A model generated the notes under the pieces. It saw only the letters and a list, made by a program, of their open reading frames with translations, had not been told where the DNA came from and searched no databases. A stretch of DNA of 64,000 nucleotides. Origin: Candidatus Sodalis endolongispinus (GTDB lineage: Bacteria; Pseudomonadota; Gammaproteobacteria; Enterobacterales; Enterobacteriaceae). Both the position numbers and the translations under genes were made by a program. Position 1 is the first letter of the stretch; each line of letters opens with the position of its first letter. The DNA lies in the NCBI RefSeq assembly GCF_018777395.1, contig NZ_JAFJYC010000001.1, forward strand, positions 1,488,001-1,552,000, written 5' to 3'. Below, in pieces: positions 29,236 through 38,827 of this stretch.

Positions 29236-31286
29236 TCAATGTTGGCTGATAAAATAATGGTATAATTCCCCGGGCGTTTTGCATTGCCGCAGTGCTTTCA
29301 TGGCATACTCATTGTCCACTAAACGCGCTAACATTGAGTAGAAACCGGCGATACTACTATCTATTTTACCGTCAGCCGCTTTTTTAAAAGCGACAAGTAT
29401 AATAACGTCGCACGCTCGCCCTTCTTGCCAATAGACGGGCGTCGCTAACCGCGTCAGGGAGATAAAATTTTGTTTGACCAGAACCGGAGCGCCGTGAGTT
29501 AACACCACGCCCGCCGCAATCTCCGTCGAAAAGATTTTCTCCCTTGCAAGAATTGACTGAAGATAATCGGGCTCAACGAGCGCCTGCGCCACGGCGGCAT
29601 GACACAGGGTGGTCAATAGCGTCCCTTTATCCATTGCGCCTTCCATGATGAAGGTCATCTCTGGCAATATGTAAGCTTGAAAGCGCTTTGCGGTAACTTT
29701 CCCGTGCGACAGAACACTTTCCAGCATTTTGCTTTTCTGCATTTTTTTCACGGCGTCCTTGATGACGGCGAGGTCATAAGGCAGCAAGACATCGTTTACC
29801 TGGACCGTGGTTTCTTTAGGCAAATTCACGGGAACGGTAGCGACGACCAAATCACAAAATTTGCTATCAAGGCGGTACATTTCCCGGACTGACAAGATGT
29901 CAACAATCTCAACCTGAGTTATGGCACGCTGGATTTTCTGCGCCACAAATTGTGAAACACCGATACCATAGTTACATACAATCGCAACGCGTATTTTTTC
30001 ATGGATAAACTTTGCGCATTCTTTATGCAAAGTGTGATGAAACCAATTTCATGATCGGTAAAGGCGGTGCCGTATTGTTTCTCGAAAAGGCGGATAAAAT
30101 ATTCAATCTCCAGAAAAAGGTCCAAATAAGAAAGATTAACTTGCCTGACCAAAAGCTGAGCGGACTCAGTCTCTACGTTGTTCATTTTGAACGTCAGCCG
30201 GAAAATCATCTGGCGGATCAGAAGAATCAACCTTGATAATAAAGACTTATCGCGCACCAACTCACCGCTGACTATATTGCTCAGTGAAAGGATAAACCGC
30301 TGTGTAACCTCCATGATGTCCGGCGGTGAAGAGATAACCTGTTCTATTAAATTTTTTTCTTTAATTTCATTAAGCTCACAGCATAAAAGACAGGCGGTTA
30401 TGTAATGGCGCTCCAGCGTGGCGGAACGTCCACCGGCCGCGATTTTCAATTGCTGGCAGAGATAAATCGCCATTGCCTGTTCTGGACTAGCATTATTTGT
30501 TCTTAGATAGGCCGTCGGCAGCAAAGAGTCAGGGTCGCTGGTTTTATCCTGGCGGCTTACCGCCAATAACAGATTGACGATTAACCAAACAAAGGCATCA
30601 TATGTGTAGTGAACAAAAAAATGATTTTATAAGCTATCCAGCGTTTTTATCACCGGATCGAAATAGTTCATTTCCTTTTTAAACAGTACCTTAATCGCCA
30701 GATAGTCACTTTCATCCAGAGAAATGTGATGCCTTTCATGAATTTCTTCTAATGCAGCAGCATCTTTTTTTAGCCGGCTTTTCAATTCAAGAAATAAATG
30801 CCAGTAAACCTTACGTAAGGCTGCCTCGCTGGCCTCCAAAGAATAATAAGTTTCACTTTTATGCAACCTTACCTCAAACCGGGCTAACCACTGCTCCGCC
30901 TCTGTCAGGTATTTCTTAAGCCCGCTTTTATCTAAATACGCACCATCGGCCAATTCCTGCAACGTCACTTTTGTCATCGTCAGCAGCATAACCAGCACAC
31001 GCGCCAATCTACTTTGAATACGATTATCTATATGTTTATCAATAAACGTCGCTGAAATTTTATCAAAAGCAGCCCTGTCGACATCAAGAAAAAAGCCCTT
31101 GTTAGTTTTAGCGAAAAGCTTACCTATGTTATTGTGATGAATTTCATGACCAATAATATTGAGTTCACTTCTGACTGTTTTTTCCGAGAATGCAATCTCA
31201 TCGGCAATATCTTTTACCGTGATAAAATCTCTCACCATCCACAGGATTTCTATTATCTTTCTTTGTCGGACAGTAAATAGCATCAC
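29236..31286 (-). pseudogene. MtlR/BglG-type PRD regulator with EIIB- and EIIA-like domains, broken
   Basis: About 683 codons. Domains in order: HTH (MLFTVRQRKIIEILWMV, ADEIAFSEKTVRSELNII), PRD1 and PRD2 with conserved His, EIIB-like (RVAIVCNYGIGVSQFVAQKI) and C-terminal EIIA-like (VVLTHGAPVL). A TAA at 30629-30627 interrupts the frame in PRD1 (KTLDSL-stop-NHFFVHYTYDAFVW), and a frameshift near 30030-30040 separates PRD2 from EIIB. Such proteins activate PTS operons when phosphorylated by HPr or EII. It is the first gene of this operon and likely was its activator. Confidence 0.87.
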
Positions 31287-32014
31287 GGTAATTACACCTT
31301 AACCCTACTATCGTCAGGTTGTTGCTTTTTCCTTCGCGGGAATCATCTTGTTTCCTCAATATTCATTATTGATATTACCAGCACGTTCAGGGATAGCAAA
31401 GCGACCTGAGGGCATAATATTTTCACATTCGGAAGATTTTTCCATATTACAGAGATCAAGATCACGTTTTAAATTGAAAAAAGCTAATTATTTAATTGGC
31501 CGTCACATTTTTTTCATTTCAAAGAAGCGTAGTCGCTTGTTGTATCACAAAAAATGGGATAAGCCGGCCTGGCTTTTTTTAAATTTACCATCCCATTATC
31601 GGCCGACGCCGAGCCCGCGCTATTGCGTCGATTTTCATGGCGTAGGTGGCAAACTGCTTTAATGGTCCGCTGGTGCAGCGGCTGACCGAGCGCCACGCGG
31701 GCTTAGGAATACGCCAAGGTCTTCGCTCGAGAATGTGACAGACCTTCATCAGCCATAAGCGCCAAAATAACGGTTACAGCCAGCGATGGGGAAGGGAAAG
31801 GAAAGGTTGAGAATCTTATCAGCGCAGCCGGCGCCCAGAAGAGGTTGTAGGCTGTGCCATCAATAAACACGTCGATGACGGTTACAGGCGGCAGCATAGG
31901 TCTGCGGGAAGGTCAACTCGGCTGGGACCGGGACTGGAGCTGGAGATGGACATGAAGAAAGAGAGGGGGCCAGGGATGGGGTGAACATCCCCGCGGGCCA
32001 ACGGCGGCCAGATT
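31287..32014. other. 730-bp region without a recognised gene
   Basis: It lies between the start of the PRD regulator and the end of the ketosynthase relic. Only short, non-conserved ORFs occur. The left part (31340-31560) is AT-rich and likely holds the regulator's promoter. The right part (31650-31990) is GC-rich and low in information. It may be eroded coding DNA. Confidence 0.4.
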
Positions 32015-33273
32015 TTACTGCCATTTTTTTAGTAAAATACTGGCGTTAACGCCGCCAAAGCCGAAACCGTTCGATAAGGCGTAGGTCATAGGCCAACTTA
32101 TCGCATCGCCGCTAACAAGATTCAGACCGTCGGCAGCGGGGTCATGGTGGTGTAAATTCAGCGTCGCAGGCACCCGCTGGTCCCTTAACGCCAAGGCGGT
32201 AAACGGCGTTTCTATACCGCCTGCCGCACCTAACAGGTGCCCCGTGGCCGATTTTGTCGAGGTAATCGCCAGGGCGCTGTTTTCGCCAAATAAGCGTTTA
32301 ATAGCATTAATTTCGCCCAGGTCGCCGACAGGTATCGAGGTGGCATGGGCATTAATATGCTGTACTTGCTCAGGGAAAATATTCGCCTGACGCAGTGCCT
32401 GCGACATCGCGCGATAGGCGCCATCGCCATCTTCCGGTCCAGAGGTCATGTGGTAGGCATCGGCGCTGGTACCGTAGCCGACTATTTCGGCGATAGGTTC
32501 GGCGCCGCGCGCCAAGGCATTTTCCAGGGCCTCTATAACCAGCAGACCCGCGCCTTCCCCCATGACGAAACCCTCGCGATCGCTGTCAAAAGGTCGCGAT
32601 GCCTGTTCAGGCAGATCATTATAATGGGTGGCCACGGCGCGGGCTACGGCGAATCCCCTCAGGCTGACGCTATTCATAGCCGACTCGGTGCCGCCACACA
32701 GCGCGCTATCCGCTTCATGACAATGAATTAATCACGCGGCATCGCCAATAGCCTGTATTCCTGCGGCGCAGGCGGTGACGGGGGCGCCTAGCGGACCTTT
32801 AAAGCCGTAGTTAATCGACACCTGGCCTGCCGCCATATTTGCCAGAAATGAAGGAATGGTGAACGGCGATAACCGCCCGGGTCCCCGGCTAGGACCGCAT
32901 TGGCGATAGCCGGAAAGCCGCCGATTCCCGTTGCGATAATGGTCGCGGTCCGCTCCTGCTGCCGTTGCCCAGCGGCAATCCAACCCGACTGGCGCAGCGC
33001 CTCTTCGGCGGCGGCGAGAGCGAAAAGAATGAAGCGGTCCATCTTTTTCTGATCTTTGAGGGCCACGACGCTTTCAGGGTTAAAACCCGCCAGCGGATCG
33101 GCAATACTATCCGGCACGCTGCCGCCGATTTTTACCGGTAACTGCGCGCCAATCTCCTTCGGCAGCGACCGTATCCCGGATTGACCCGCCAGCAATCTCG
33201 ACCAGATAATTTCCACGCCGCAGCCCAAAGTCGAGACGGCTCCCATTCCTGTGATAACGATGCGACGGTTCAT
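32015..33273 (-). pseudogene. FabF-like beta-ketoacyl-ACP synthase, frameshift plus in-frame TGA
   Basis: Condensing enzyme of the KAS I/II family, about 415 residues. It starts MNRRIVITGMGAVSTLGCGV. The active Cys is in [17 protein letters not shown], and the two His are in NAHATSIPVGD and GHLLGAAGG. A frameshift near 32870 separates the N-terminal third from the rest. A TGA at 32734-32732 (GDAA-stop-LIHCHEADSALCGGTES) replaces an expected Arg codon. The ATG overlaps the stop of the HxlR gene. It is a paralogue outside the fab operon, perhaps for a specialised fatty acyl or polyketide product. Confidence 0.87.
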
Positions 33274-33797
33274 TCTGTATTCCCAAGGTTAGGCGAGCCG
33301 GCAAGGGAGAGCGAACCCTGCAAGTTTTTTAGCCGCCGTTTCATACTCTCTCCGGCTTTCGGCCCCGGCACCAACGTCAGGTTATCCAGGGTCAACATTT
33401 CTTGACTAATTTTATCCATCAACACGGGCGCCACTGGCAGGCCCGTTTGCCGGTGCACGGGCACCACCGCGATATCGTCACGGGCAAACGCCGTGTTACC
33501 CCAATGCAGCAGACTGATAAGCACCGGGAAAAACGCTTTGCCGCGGGGCGTAAGCAAGTATTCATATCGCACCGGTCGGCTTTGATACGGGTGCTTATAA
33601 AGGATGCGGTGCTGCACTAAATGTTTCAGCCGTCGGGTAAGCATCGTCGGCGATAGTTGCAGGCTTTGCTGAAACTCATCAAATTCTGTCAGGCCATGAA
33701 AAGCATCGCGCAAAATTAGGATGCTCCACCACTCTCCCACCAGCGCCAATGACTGTGCGATAGGACAGTCGCTATTCTCAAACTGCGTTCGTTGCAT
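33270..33797 (-). CDS. HxlR-family winged-helix regulator
   Basis: 175 residues. The HxlR core CPIAQSLALVGEWWSILILRDAFHGLTEF begins near residue 11, with LSPTMLTRRLKHLV as the recognition helix and YLLTPRGKAFFPVL in the wing. The extra 60-residue C-terminal tail occurs in part of the family. Its stop overlaps the ketosynthase start (ATGA), indicating co-translation, so it likely regulated that gene. Confidence 0.88.
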   Translation of the reverse strand: MQRTQFENSDCPIAQSLALVGEWWSILILRDAFHGLTEFDEFQQSLQLSPTMLTRRLKHLVQHRILYKHPYQSRPVRYEYLLTPRGKAFFPVLISLLHWGNTAFARDDIAVVPVHRQTGLPVAPVLMDKISQEMLTLDNLTLVPGPKAGESMKRRLKNLQGSLSLAGSPNLGNTE

Positions 33798-33934
33798 TGC
33801 GCTCCGCCTGTTCTCATAAATACTGCAACCCTAGTAACTACTATAAATGTAGTAACTATAAAGTCACTTTAGCGTACAAGTGTAAGCTAAACAAGTCTGA
33901 CCTGTAGGGAGCAATGATGGCGGTAAGAATCGCC

Positions 33935-34321
33935 TTAATCGAGGGGCGGGATCACGCCCTCCGCCAAGGTTCGGAGCAGCCGCGCGCGCCGCCGCTCAAG
34001 TCCGGCAATCTGCGCTTCAATGTCGGCCAGCCGCTTACGCTGTAGCGCCGTTGTTTCACTGCAAGCGCCGGCACCTTCAATCAGCCGCATACAATCGGGG
34101 AAGGCGCGGATTTCCGCCAGGCTGAAACCGGTTGCCAGCATGCGCTGAATTTGTCTGACCTGAGTAATCGCCGTTGTGGGGAACAAGCGATAACCGTTAC
34201 AGGCGCGGAAGGAAGCCAACAACTGATTGGCATCATAATGGCGGATGGCGCGCACGCTGACGCCCGTGACGCGCGCAAGTTTACCGATGGTCAGCGGAGT
34301 GGCGTCAGCGGTTTTTTCCAT
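33935..34321 (-). CDS. MerR-family regulator
   Basis: 128 residues. The N-terminal MerR HTH reads TIGKLARVTGVSVRAIRHYD, then NGYRLFPTTAITQVRQIQRML, followed by a coiled-coil dimerisation helix (LQRKRLADIEAQIAGLERRR). A Cys in the effector region (GACSETT) may be unremarkable. It is transcribed divergently from the alpha/beta-hydrolase, with a MerR-type promoter between them. Confidence 0.88.
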   Translation of the reverse strand: MEKTADATPLTIGKLARVTGVSVRAIRHYDANQLLASFRACNGYRLFPTTAITQVRQIQRMLATGFSLAEIRAFPDCMRLIEGAGACSETTALQRKRLADIEAQIAGLERRRARLLRTLAEGVIPPLD

Positions 34322-34346
34322 AGCATTGACCTGTTCTCATCTTCTC

Positions 34347-34377
34347 TTGACCCTGACATTGATATCAGGCTTAACAC
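34347..34377 (+). promoter_or_regulatory. MerR-type promoter/operator of the hydrolase gene
   Basis: A -35 of TTGACC (34347-34352) and a weak -10 TAACAC (34372-34377) are separated by 19 bp, the over-long spacer typical of MerR targets. The spacer is an imperfect dyad, CCTGA-N8-TCAGG (34352-34369). It lies in the intergenic region between the divergent MerR and hydrolase genes, which is where such an operator is expected. Confidence 0.6.
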
Positions 34378-34410
34378 TGGAGGCTCCCATCCTACAAGCG
34401 AGTTTTATCT

Positions 34411-35289
34411 ATGTACAAACTTCTTTATTCACGTCAGCTGTATGCCTTGCTGATGTACCTTGTTTTCCTGCTGATCCAGGACCAGGTGTTGGCGCAAACC
34501 CGTCTTTATACCCTTAGCGCGCCAGACGGCGTCAAAATTGCGGTGCAGGAGGCCGGTAACCCCCCGCCGGGTCGCCGGTGATTTTTATTCACGGCTTACT
34601 GGGGAGCCATCTGAACTGGGATGCGCAAGTCAACAGCCCACTTTTGCAGCACTACCGCCTGATTACCTATGATTTGCGCGGGCATGGCCTGTCCGGTAAA
34701 CCGGCGTTGGGCCGATGAACTCGCCACGGTGTTGACGTTAACCCAGGGGCAAAAAGCCCTCCTGGCCGGCTGGTCGCTGGGGGGGACGGTTATCAGTAAT
34801 TATCTGGCGTACTATGGCGACAGCCGATTAGCCGGCGCGTTATATGTCGACGGTGTGATAGAGCTGACATCCTCGCAGATCCCGCCGCATTCGCGCGTGT
34901 ATCGCGATCTGACTTCGCCGGATTTGCGTACCCATCTGGATGCGGAACGGGATTTCCTGCGGCTGTGTTTTTATCATCAACCCGATACGGTGACCTTTGA
35001 ACGCTTACTGGCCAATGCCGCCACGGCCGCCTGGGATATGCAAAAGGTCATTCAATCGCTGGATGTCGCTGCGCCGCAGGGCTTGGGCCGCGCCAATATA
35101 CCGGTGCTGTTATTGTACGGCGGCAAGGACGCACTGGTGGATCCGACAGCCGCCATCGCCCGGGCCAAAGCGCTGAATCCGCACATCCGCAGTATAGTTT
35201 ACGCCAACGCCGGCCATGCGCCATTTATTGAGGAATCACAGCGGTTTAATCACGATCTCGCCGCGTTTATTGCCGAGGCGGGACACTAG
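34411..35289 (+). pseudogene. Secreted alpha/beta-hydrolase, frameshifted
   Basis: The ATG at 34411 gives a signal-peptide-like start (YALLMYLVFLLIQDQVLAQT). The fold continues with VIFIHGLLGSHLNWDAQV and YDLRGHGLSG in a second frame (shift near 34565) and WADELATVLTLTQGQ onwards in a third (near 34700, probably with a few codons deleted). The nucleophile elbow is GWSLGGT, the acid lies in LLYGGKDALVDP and the His in NAGHAPFIEE. It resembles non-heme haloperoxidase/esterase-type hydrolases. It is inactive as it stands. Confidence 0.85.
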
Positions 35290-35418
35290 GGATCCCTATC
35301 GTCGCGCATCGGCCAGGCTGGCGTGTTCACCTCCGGTGACAAATATTGCCGGGTATAAGGTATTCATCTTCGGCGATAGCTATTGCCCTGGGGGTATTAG
35401 TCTTCGAGAGCAGGTATT

Positions 35419-35489
35419 GCCCGGACTGACAATGGCTATCCAACGTTAAAGGTCGCCCGGGCTGACAATGGCTATCCACCTTACGGGTC
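35419..35489. repeat. Two-unit direct repeat of about 36 bp
   Basis: Units 35419-35454 and 35455-35489 both begin GCCCGG(A/G)CTGACAATGG and end GGTC, differing in a few bases; a further partial GCCCTG-type start follows. They fill part of the 304-bp space (35290-35593) between the hydrolase and the MATE/ATP-grasp ORF, in which no gene is seen. Confidence 0.65.
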
Positions 35490-35593
35490 GCCCTGCCCGG
35501 CGCATTGACATTCAGCGCCCCATAGCGATTGGGGCTGGCGCCGTGCGGCGCAGAGCGTTTATTACGGGCGGCCCACCACGCCAACCCGGGGGA

Positions 35594-37414
35594 CTACTCA
35601 TTCCCTTGAGCGTGCCATTGTACAGTGTCATTAAACCACGCCATGACCTGCGAGAGCGTTGCCGCAATGTGACGCGTAGACTCGCCGGTGACAATGATTT
35701 CCGCCAGAACCTGGTAGCTATCGGCAAACGCAGCGCCGTTTTGATAAAATACGTTGTAATTGACCACGTCAGGAAAAGGACAGTGCGCGGGAAGATTTTC
35801 CACCCGCGCCTGGGGATAGCGGTTCGGTATAATAAGCCAGCCGCTCAGCCGGCCGTTTCGCTTGCCAAGACACGTCAACGCCTGCGGCTGACCGAGAATA
35901 GATTTGAAGGCGATTTCCTTCAGGTTAAGGCCGTAAACGGTTTCTATCGCCGGAATTACCGGCCCGCCGCCTGCTCGAGCGGCAATTTCGCACAGTTTCA
36001 AATCGCCATGCCGGTCCTCGAACACCTCGGCGTGAAAAACGAAGTTTTGCGGCGAAGGCAGTGCCGCTATGACCTGCTCCACATAGCGCTTAAGCGGCGC
36101 GGCAATGGCTTCGTCCTCCGACAGCATACTGCTGGCAATGGCCTCACCCTGCTGAAACCCCATACAGGGCGTGAGATAGCGCGAGGGAGAAATGAATTGG
36201 ATCGCGCCGTGCTGTAGCAGACACAAATAGCCGGCGGAGGGCACAAATACCCCCCATTGCAGTGGAATGGTCAGTTTGGCTATCTGCCGGTTATAACCTG
36301 CGCCAAACAGCGAGAATTTTAAAATCTGCGCAAACACCTCAAAAATGACACAGGCTACCGTGGCGCGTAACAGCGCGATTTGCCCGTCGAGCAGCGTGGC
36401 ATCGTGGAGGAAAAATGACATCACAGTGATCGGATCTAATAACAGCAGCAATTGCGTGGCAAACAGGGTGATCCCGACCAACAGCGCCGCATTTCCCCAG
36501 CGGCCGTCCTCCCGGCAGCGGCCCGCGCCAAGAGATTTGCTGATGAATGCCGCCGAGGCCATACCAATACCGATTAGCGGTGTGACGCTGAACAGCATCA
36601 GGTTATTCAGCACCGTGATGATCGCCAGCGGTGCTGTCCCCATCCTGCTGGCGATAATAAACATCACGGCGAAGCCGCCCGAAAAAAACAACTGCTGTAC
36701 GCCGGCATACCAGGAAAGACTGACGATGGGTTTTAACTGAGCGGTCAAAGAGTGGACGGTGTAAAAGCGATATTCCGCGTCCAGCAAGTGACCGCTGAGA
36801 AAAAACAGCAGCGTACCCATATACCAGGCGGCGACGGTGCCGAGGCCGGCTCCCCTGATACCCATACCTGCCGAGACCAGTGTGTAGCCGATAATGAAAT
36901 TGCACAGGTAGATACCGATGATGATGAGTAGACTGAAACGGTTTTCTCCCAGTCCGCCGAAATAGCCGCGAAAAGCCCGCACACAGCCAATCGCCGGCGC
37001 CGCGCACATCAGTATTTGTAGATAGGTAATACAATTCTCAGCCAGTTCGCCGTCAGCCACTATCAGCCGGATAACGCCGGGTACCAGCGGAATGGCCAGC
37101 ATAATCAGCGCACCGGCCAACAGCGCCACCATGCAGGCGCTGTGCAGCGCATCCACCGCCTGCTGCACACTGCCTGCGCCCAGATTGCGCGCCACCAGGG
37201 TCTGCACGCTAATCATAATGCCGGTGACGGTGCTGGTAAGGAGAGAGAAAATAAAGCCGCACAGCCCCACTGCCGCAACGGCGGAAACGCTTATCCTGCC
37301 CACGATAGACATATCGATCAAACTGTTCAGACTTTGCGAAAGCATCAACAAAATGAAAGGAACGGCCGTTAACGCCACTTGTTGATAACGGTACTTGATA
37401 TTCGCGATTGCCAT
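35594..37414 (-). pseudogene. Chimeric ORF: MATE transporter fused in frame to the C-terminal half of an ATP-grasp ligase
   Basis: 606 codons from the ATG at 37414. Residues 1 to about 398 form a MATE-family exporter with about eleven membrane helices (for example LMLSQSLNSLIDMSIVGRIS and GSVQQAVDAL), lacking the last helix. From about residue 405 the sequence becomes soluble ATP-grasp: FISPSRYLTPCMGF, then NFVFHAEVFEDRHGDLKLCE and IAARAGGGPV, the Mg-ATP-binding end of carboxylate-amine ligases. The N-terminal half of the ligase is missing. A deletion joining two neighbouring genes in frame is the simplest reading, so neither activity is likely complete. Confidence 0.8.
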
Positions 37415-37415
37415 A

Positions 37416-38444
37416 TCAGGGTTCCAAAACAGTAACGCCGGGAAGCTGCAGTAACTCCAGCAGAGTATCGCGATCGCTTTCTTGACCGATGGAAGCCCGG
37501 ATCCAGCACGGCATCCCGAACGGAGCACAATCACGCACCCGGATCGCATTGGTTTGGGCGCGGGCCAGCAGCGCTTCGCTACCGAGCGGCGGCTTAAAGC
37601 AGATGAAATTGGTGGCGGTAGGCAGATAGTCGATTCCCCCTGCGTCAAACGCCGCCATGATCCCCCGAAGCCATCCCCTGACGCAGGCGACGGTATTGTC
37701 TACCGCACCGAGTGTGAGCACTTCTGCCACCAGCCGCTGAGCGAAACGATTTACTCTGAACGGTAACGCCTGCGCCGAGCGGCCAACCGTGGCGAAGCCG
37801 ACCCTTAGCCCGGCCAGACCGAACGCTTTGGAAAACGTTCTCAGCATTATCGCTTGTGCGCCTTGACGTATCGCCGCCAGAATCGAATAACGCGTTTCGC
37901 CGGCGAAGTGAACATAGGCTTCATCGATGATCGGGATAATATTATTCTGATTCATACTGTCGATAAACGTCGTCACCTCCCGACTTTCCATCACCGTGCC
38001 GGTGGGATTATGGGGGTTGCATAAAAAAGCCAGCGCCGCGCCACTGCCGACGCTTTGCCGGTAGGCCTGAAGATCGCAGCGGCCACGATCTAGCGGCACC
38101 CACAGGCAGTGTCCGCCGGCCAGTCGTACTGCGGCTTGATAACCGGGAAAAGTTGATTCACTCAATAGCGCTTGCCTGCCGTATTGCAAAAAAGACAGGC
38201 AGATTAATAAAATGATTTCGTCTACCCCGTTGCCAAGAAGCAGCTGATCGGCGGACAAGCGGTAATGACGGTCGATGCATTCCGTGGCGACCTGGTTTTC
38301 TGGATCGGGATAAATGCTGATTCGGGCAAATTCTTCGTTGAAGCAGGTTTGCAGGGGGTGTACGACTTTAGAATCGGTTTCGTTAAGATGCAAACGGTGC
38401 CGCACGTGCCGATCGCAGGTATTAAAGGTGGGCAATCGGGTCAT
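37416..38444 (-). CDS. PLP-dependent aminotransferase, histidinol-phosphate aminotransferase-like
   Basis: 342 residues from the ATG at 38444 (RBS GGGAGGTAG). Fold-type I enzyme: LLLGNGVDEIILL, FLCNPHNPTG, PIIDEAYVHF and the Schiff-base Lys in RTFSKAFGLAGLRVGF. It is HisC-like but stands outside the his operon, between a cupin and the transporter/ATP-grasp ORF, so a role in making an amino-acid-derived small molecule is more likely than histidine synthesis. The frame is intact. Confidence 0.87.
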   Translation of the reverse strand: MTRLPTFNTCDRHVRHRLHLNETDSKVVHPLQTCFNEEFARISIYPDPENQVATECIDRHYRLSADQLLLGNGVDEIILLICLSFLQYGRQALLSESTFPGYQAAVRLAGGHCLWVPLDRGRCDLQAYRQSVGSGAALAFLCNPHNPTGTVMESREVTTFIDSMNQNNIIPIIDEAYVHFAGETRYSILAAIRQGAQAIMLRTFSKAFGLAGLRVGFATVGRSAQALPFRVNRFAQRLVAEVLTLGAVDNTVACVRGWLRGIMAAFDAGGIDYLPTATNFICFKPPLGSEALLARAQTNAIRVRDCAPFGMPCWIRASIGQESDRDTLLELLQLPGVTVLEP

Positions 38445-38445
38445 G

Positions 38446-38820
38446 CTACCTCCCGTCGCGGCGGTATAAAATACCGAAACAAAAACTACCCAGACCGGCT
38501 TTTCTGGTAATAAATTGATGCGTTGCACCGGCGGGAACATGGATAACGCTGGGCGATGAATACGTTTTCACACCACCCTGTATATTGACGTCAATCACGG
38601 CCTCCCCTGGCACCGGTGAGATAAGTAAATAAATTTCATCTACCTCATGCCGATGCGGCTCAGCAACGGGCTGGCCCACTTGCAGAGAAATATCGCCCCC
38701 CGCCAGTTCAAACGGCAGTCCCCCAAACATGTTTGAAGTCAGGAAATAAGGCACCGGCTGATGATGACCCGTGACGTGATGAAAAATTGGCAACTGGCAA
38801 TACGCTTTCTGCTGTTCCAT
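38446..38820 (-). CDS. Cupin-domain protein of the small-molecule cluster
   Basis: 124 residues from the ATG at 38820. Cupin motif 1 is PHRHEVDEIYLLIS (His, His, Glu metal ligands) and motif 2 is VIHVPAGATHQFI. The stop overlaps the RBS of the aminotransferase, and the start follows the methyltransferase by 7 nt, so it belongs to one operon. It could be an isomerase, dioxygenase or decarboxylase acting on the aminotransferase substrate. Confidence 0.8.
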   Translation of the reverse strand: MEQQKAYCQLPIFHHVTGHHQPVPYFLTSNMFGGLPFELAGGDISLQVGQPVAEPHRHEVDEIYLLISPVPGEAVIDVNIQGGVKTYSSPSVIHVPAGATHQFITRKAGLGSFCFGILYRRDGR

Positions 38821-38827
38821 ATCGGCC

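Noticed and set aside
31560-31580. Hairpin AAGCC/GGCTT followed by T-run as a terminator
   Set aside because: Five-base stem only, and no plus-strand gene ends there.
31514-31897. Two short minus-strand ORFs (about 60 residues each)
   Set aside because: No conserved motif or RBS and poor composition; probably eroded or random.
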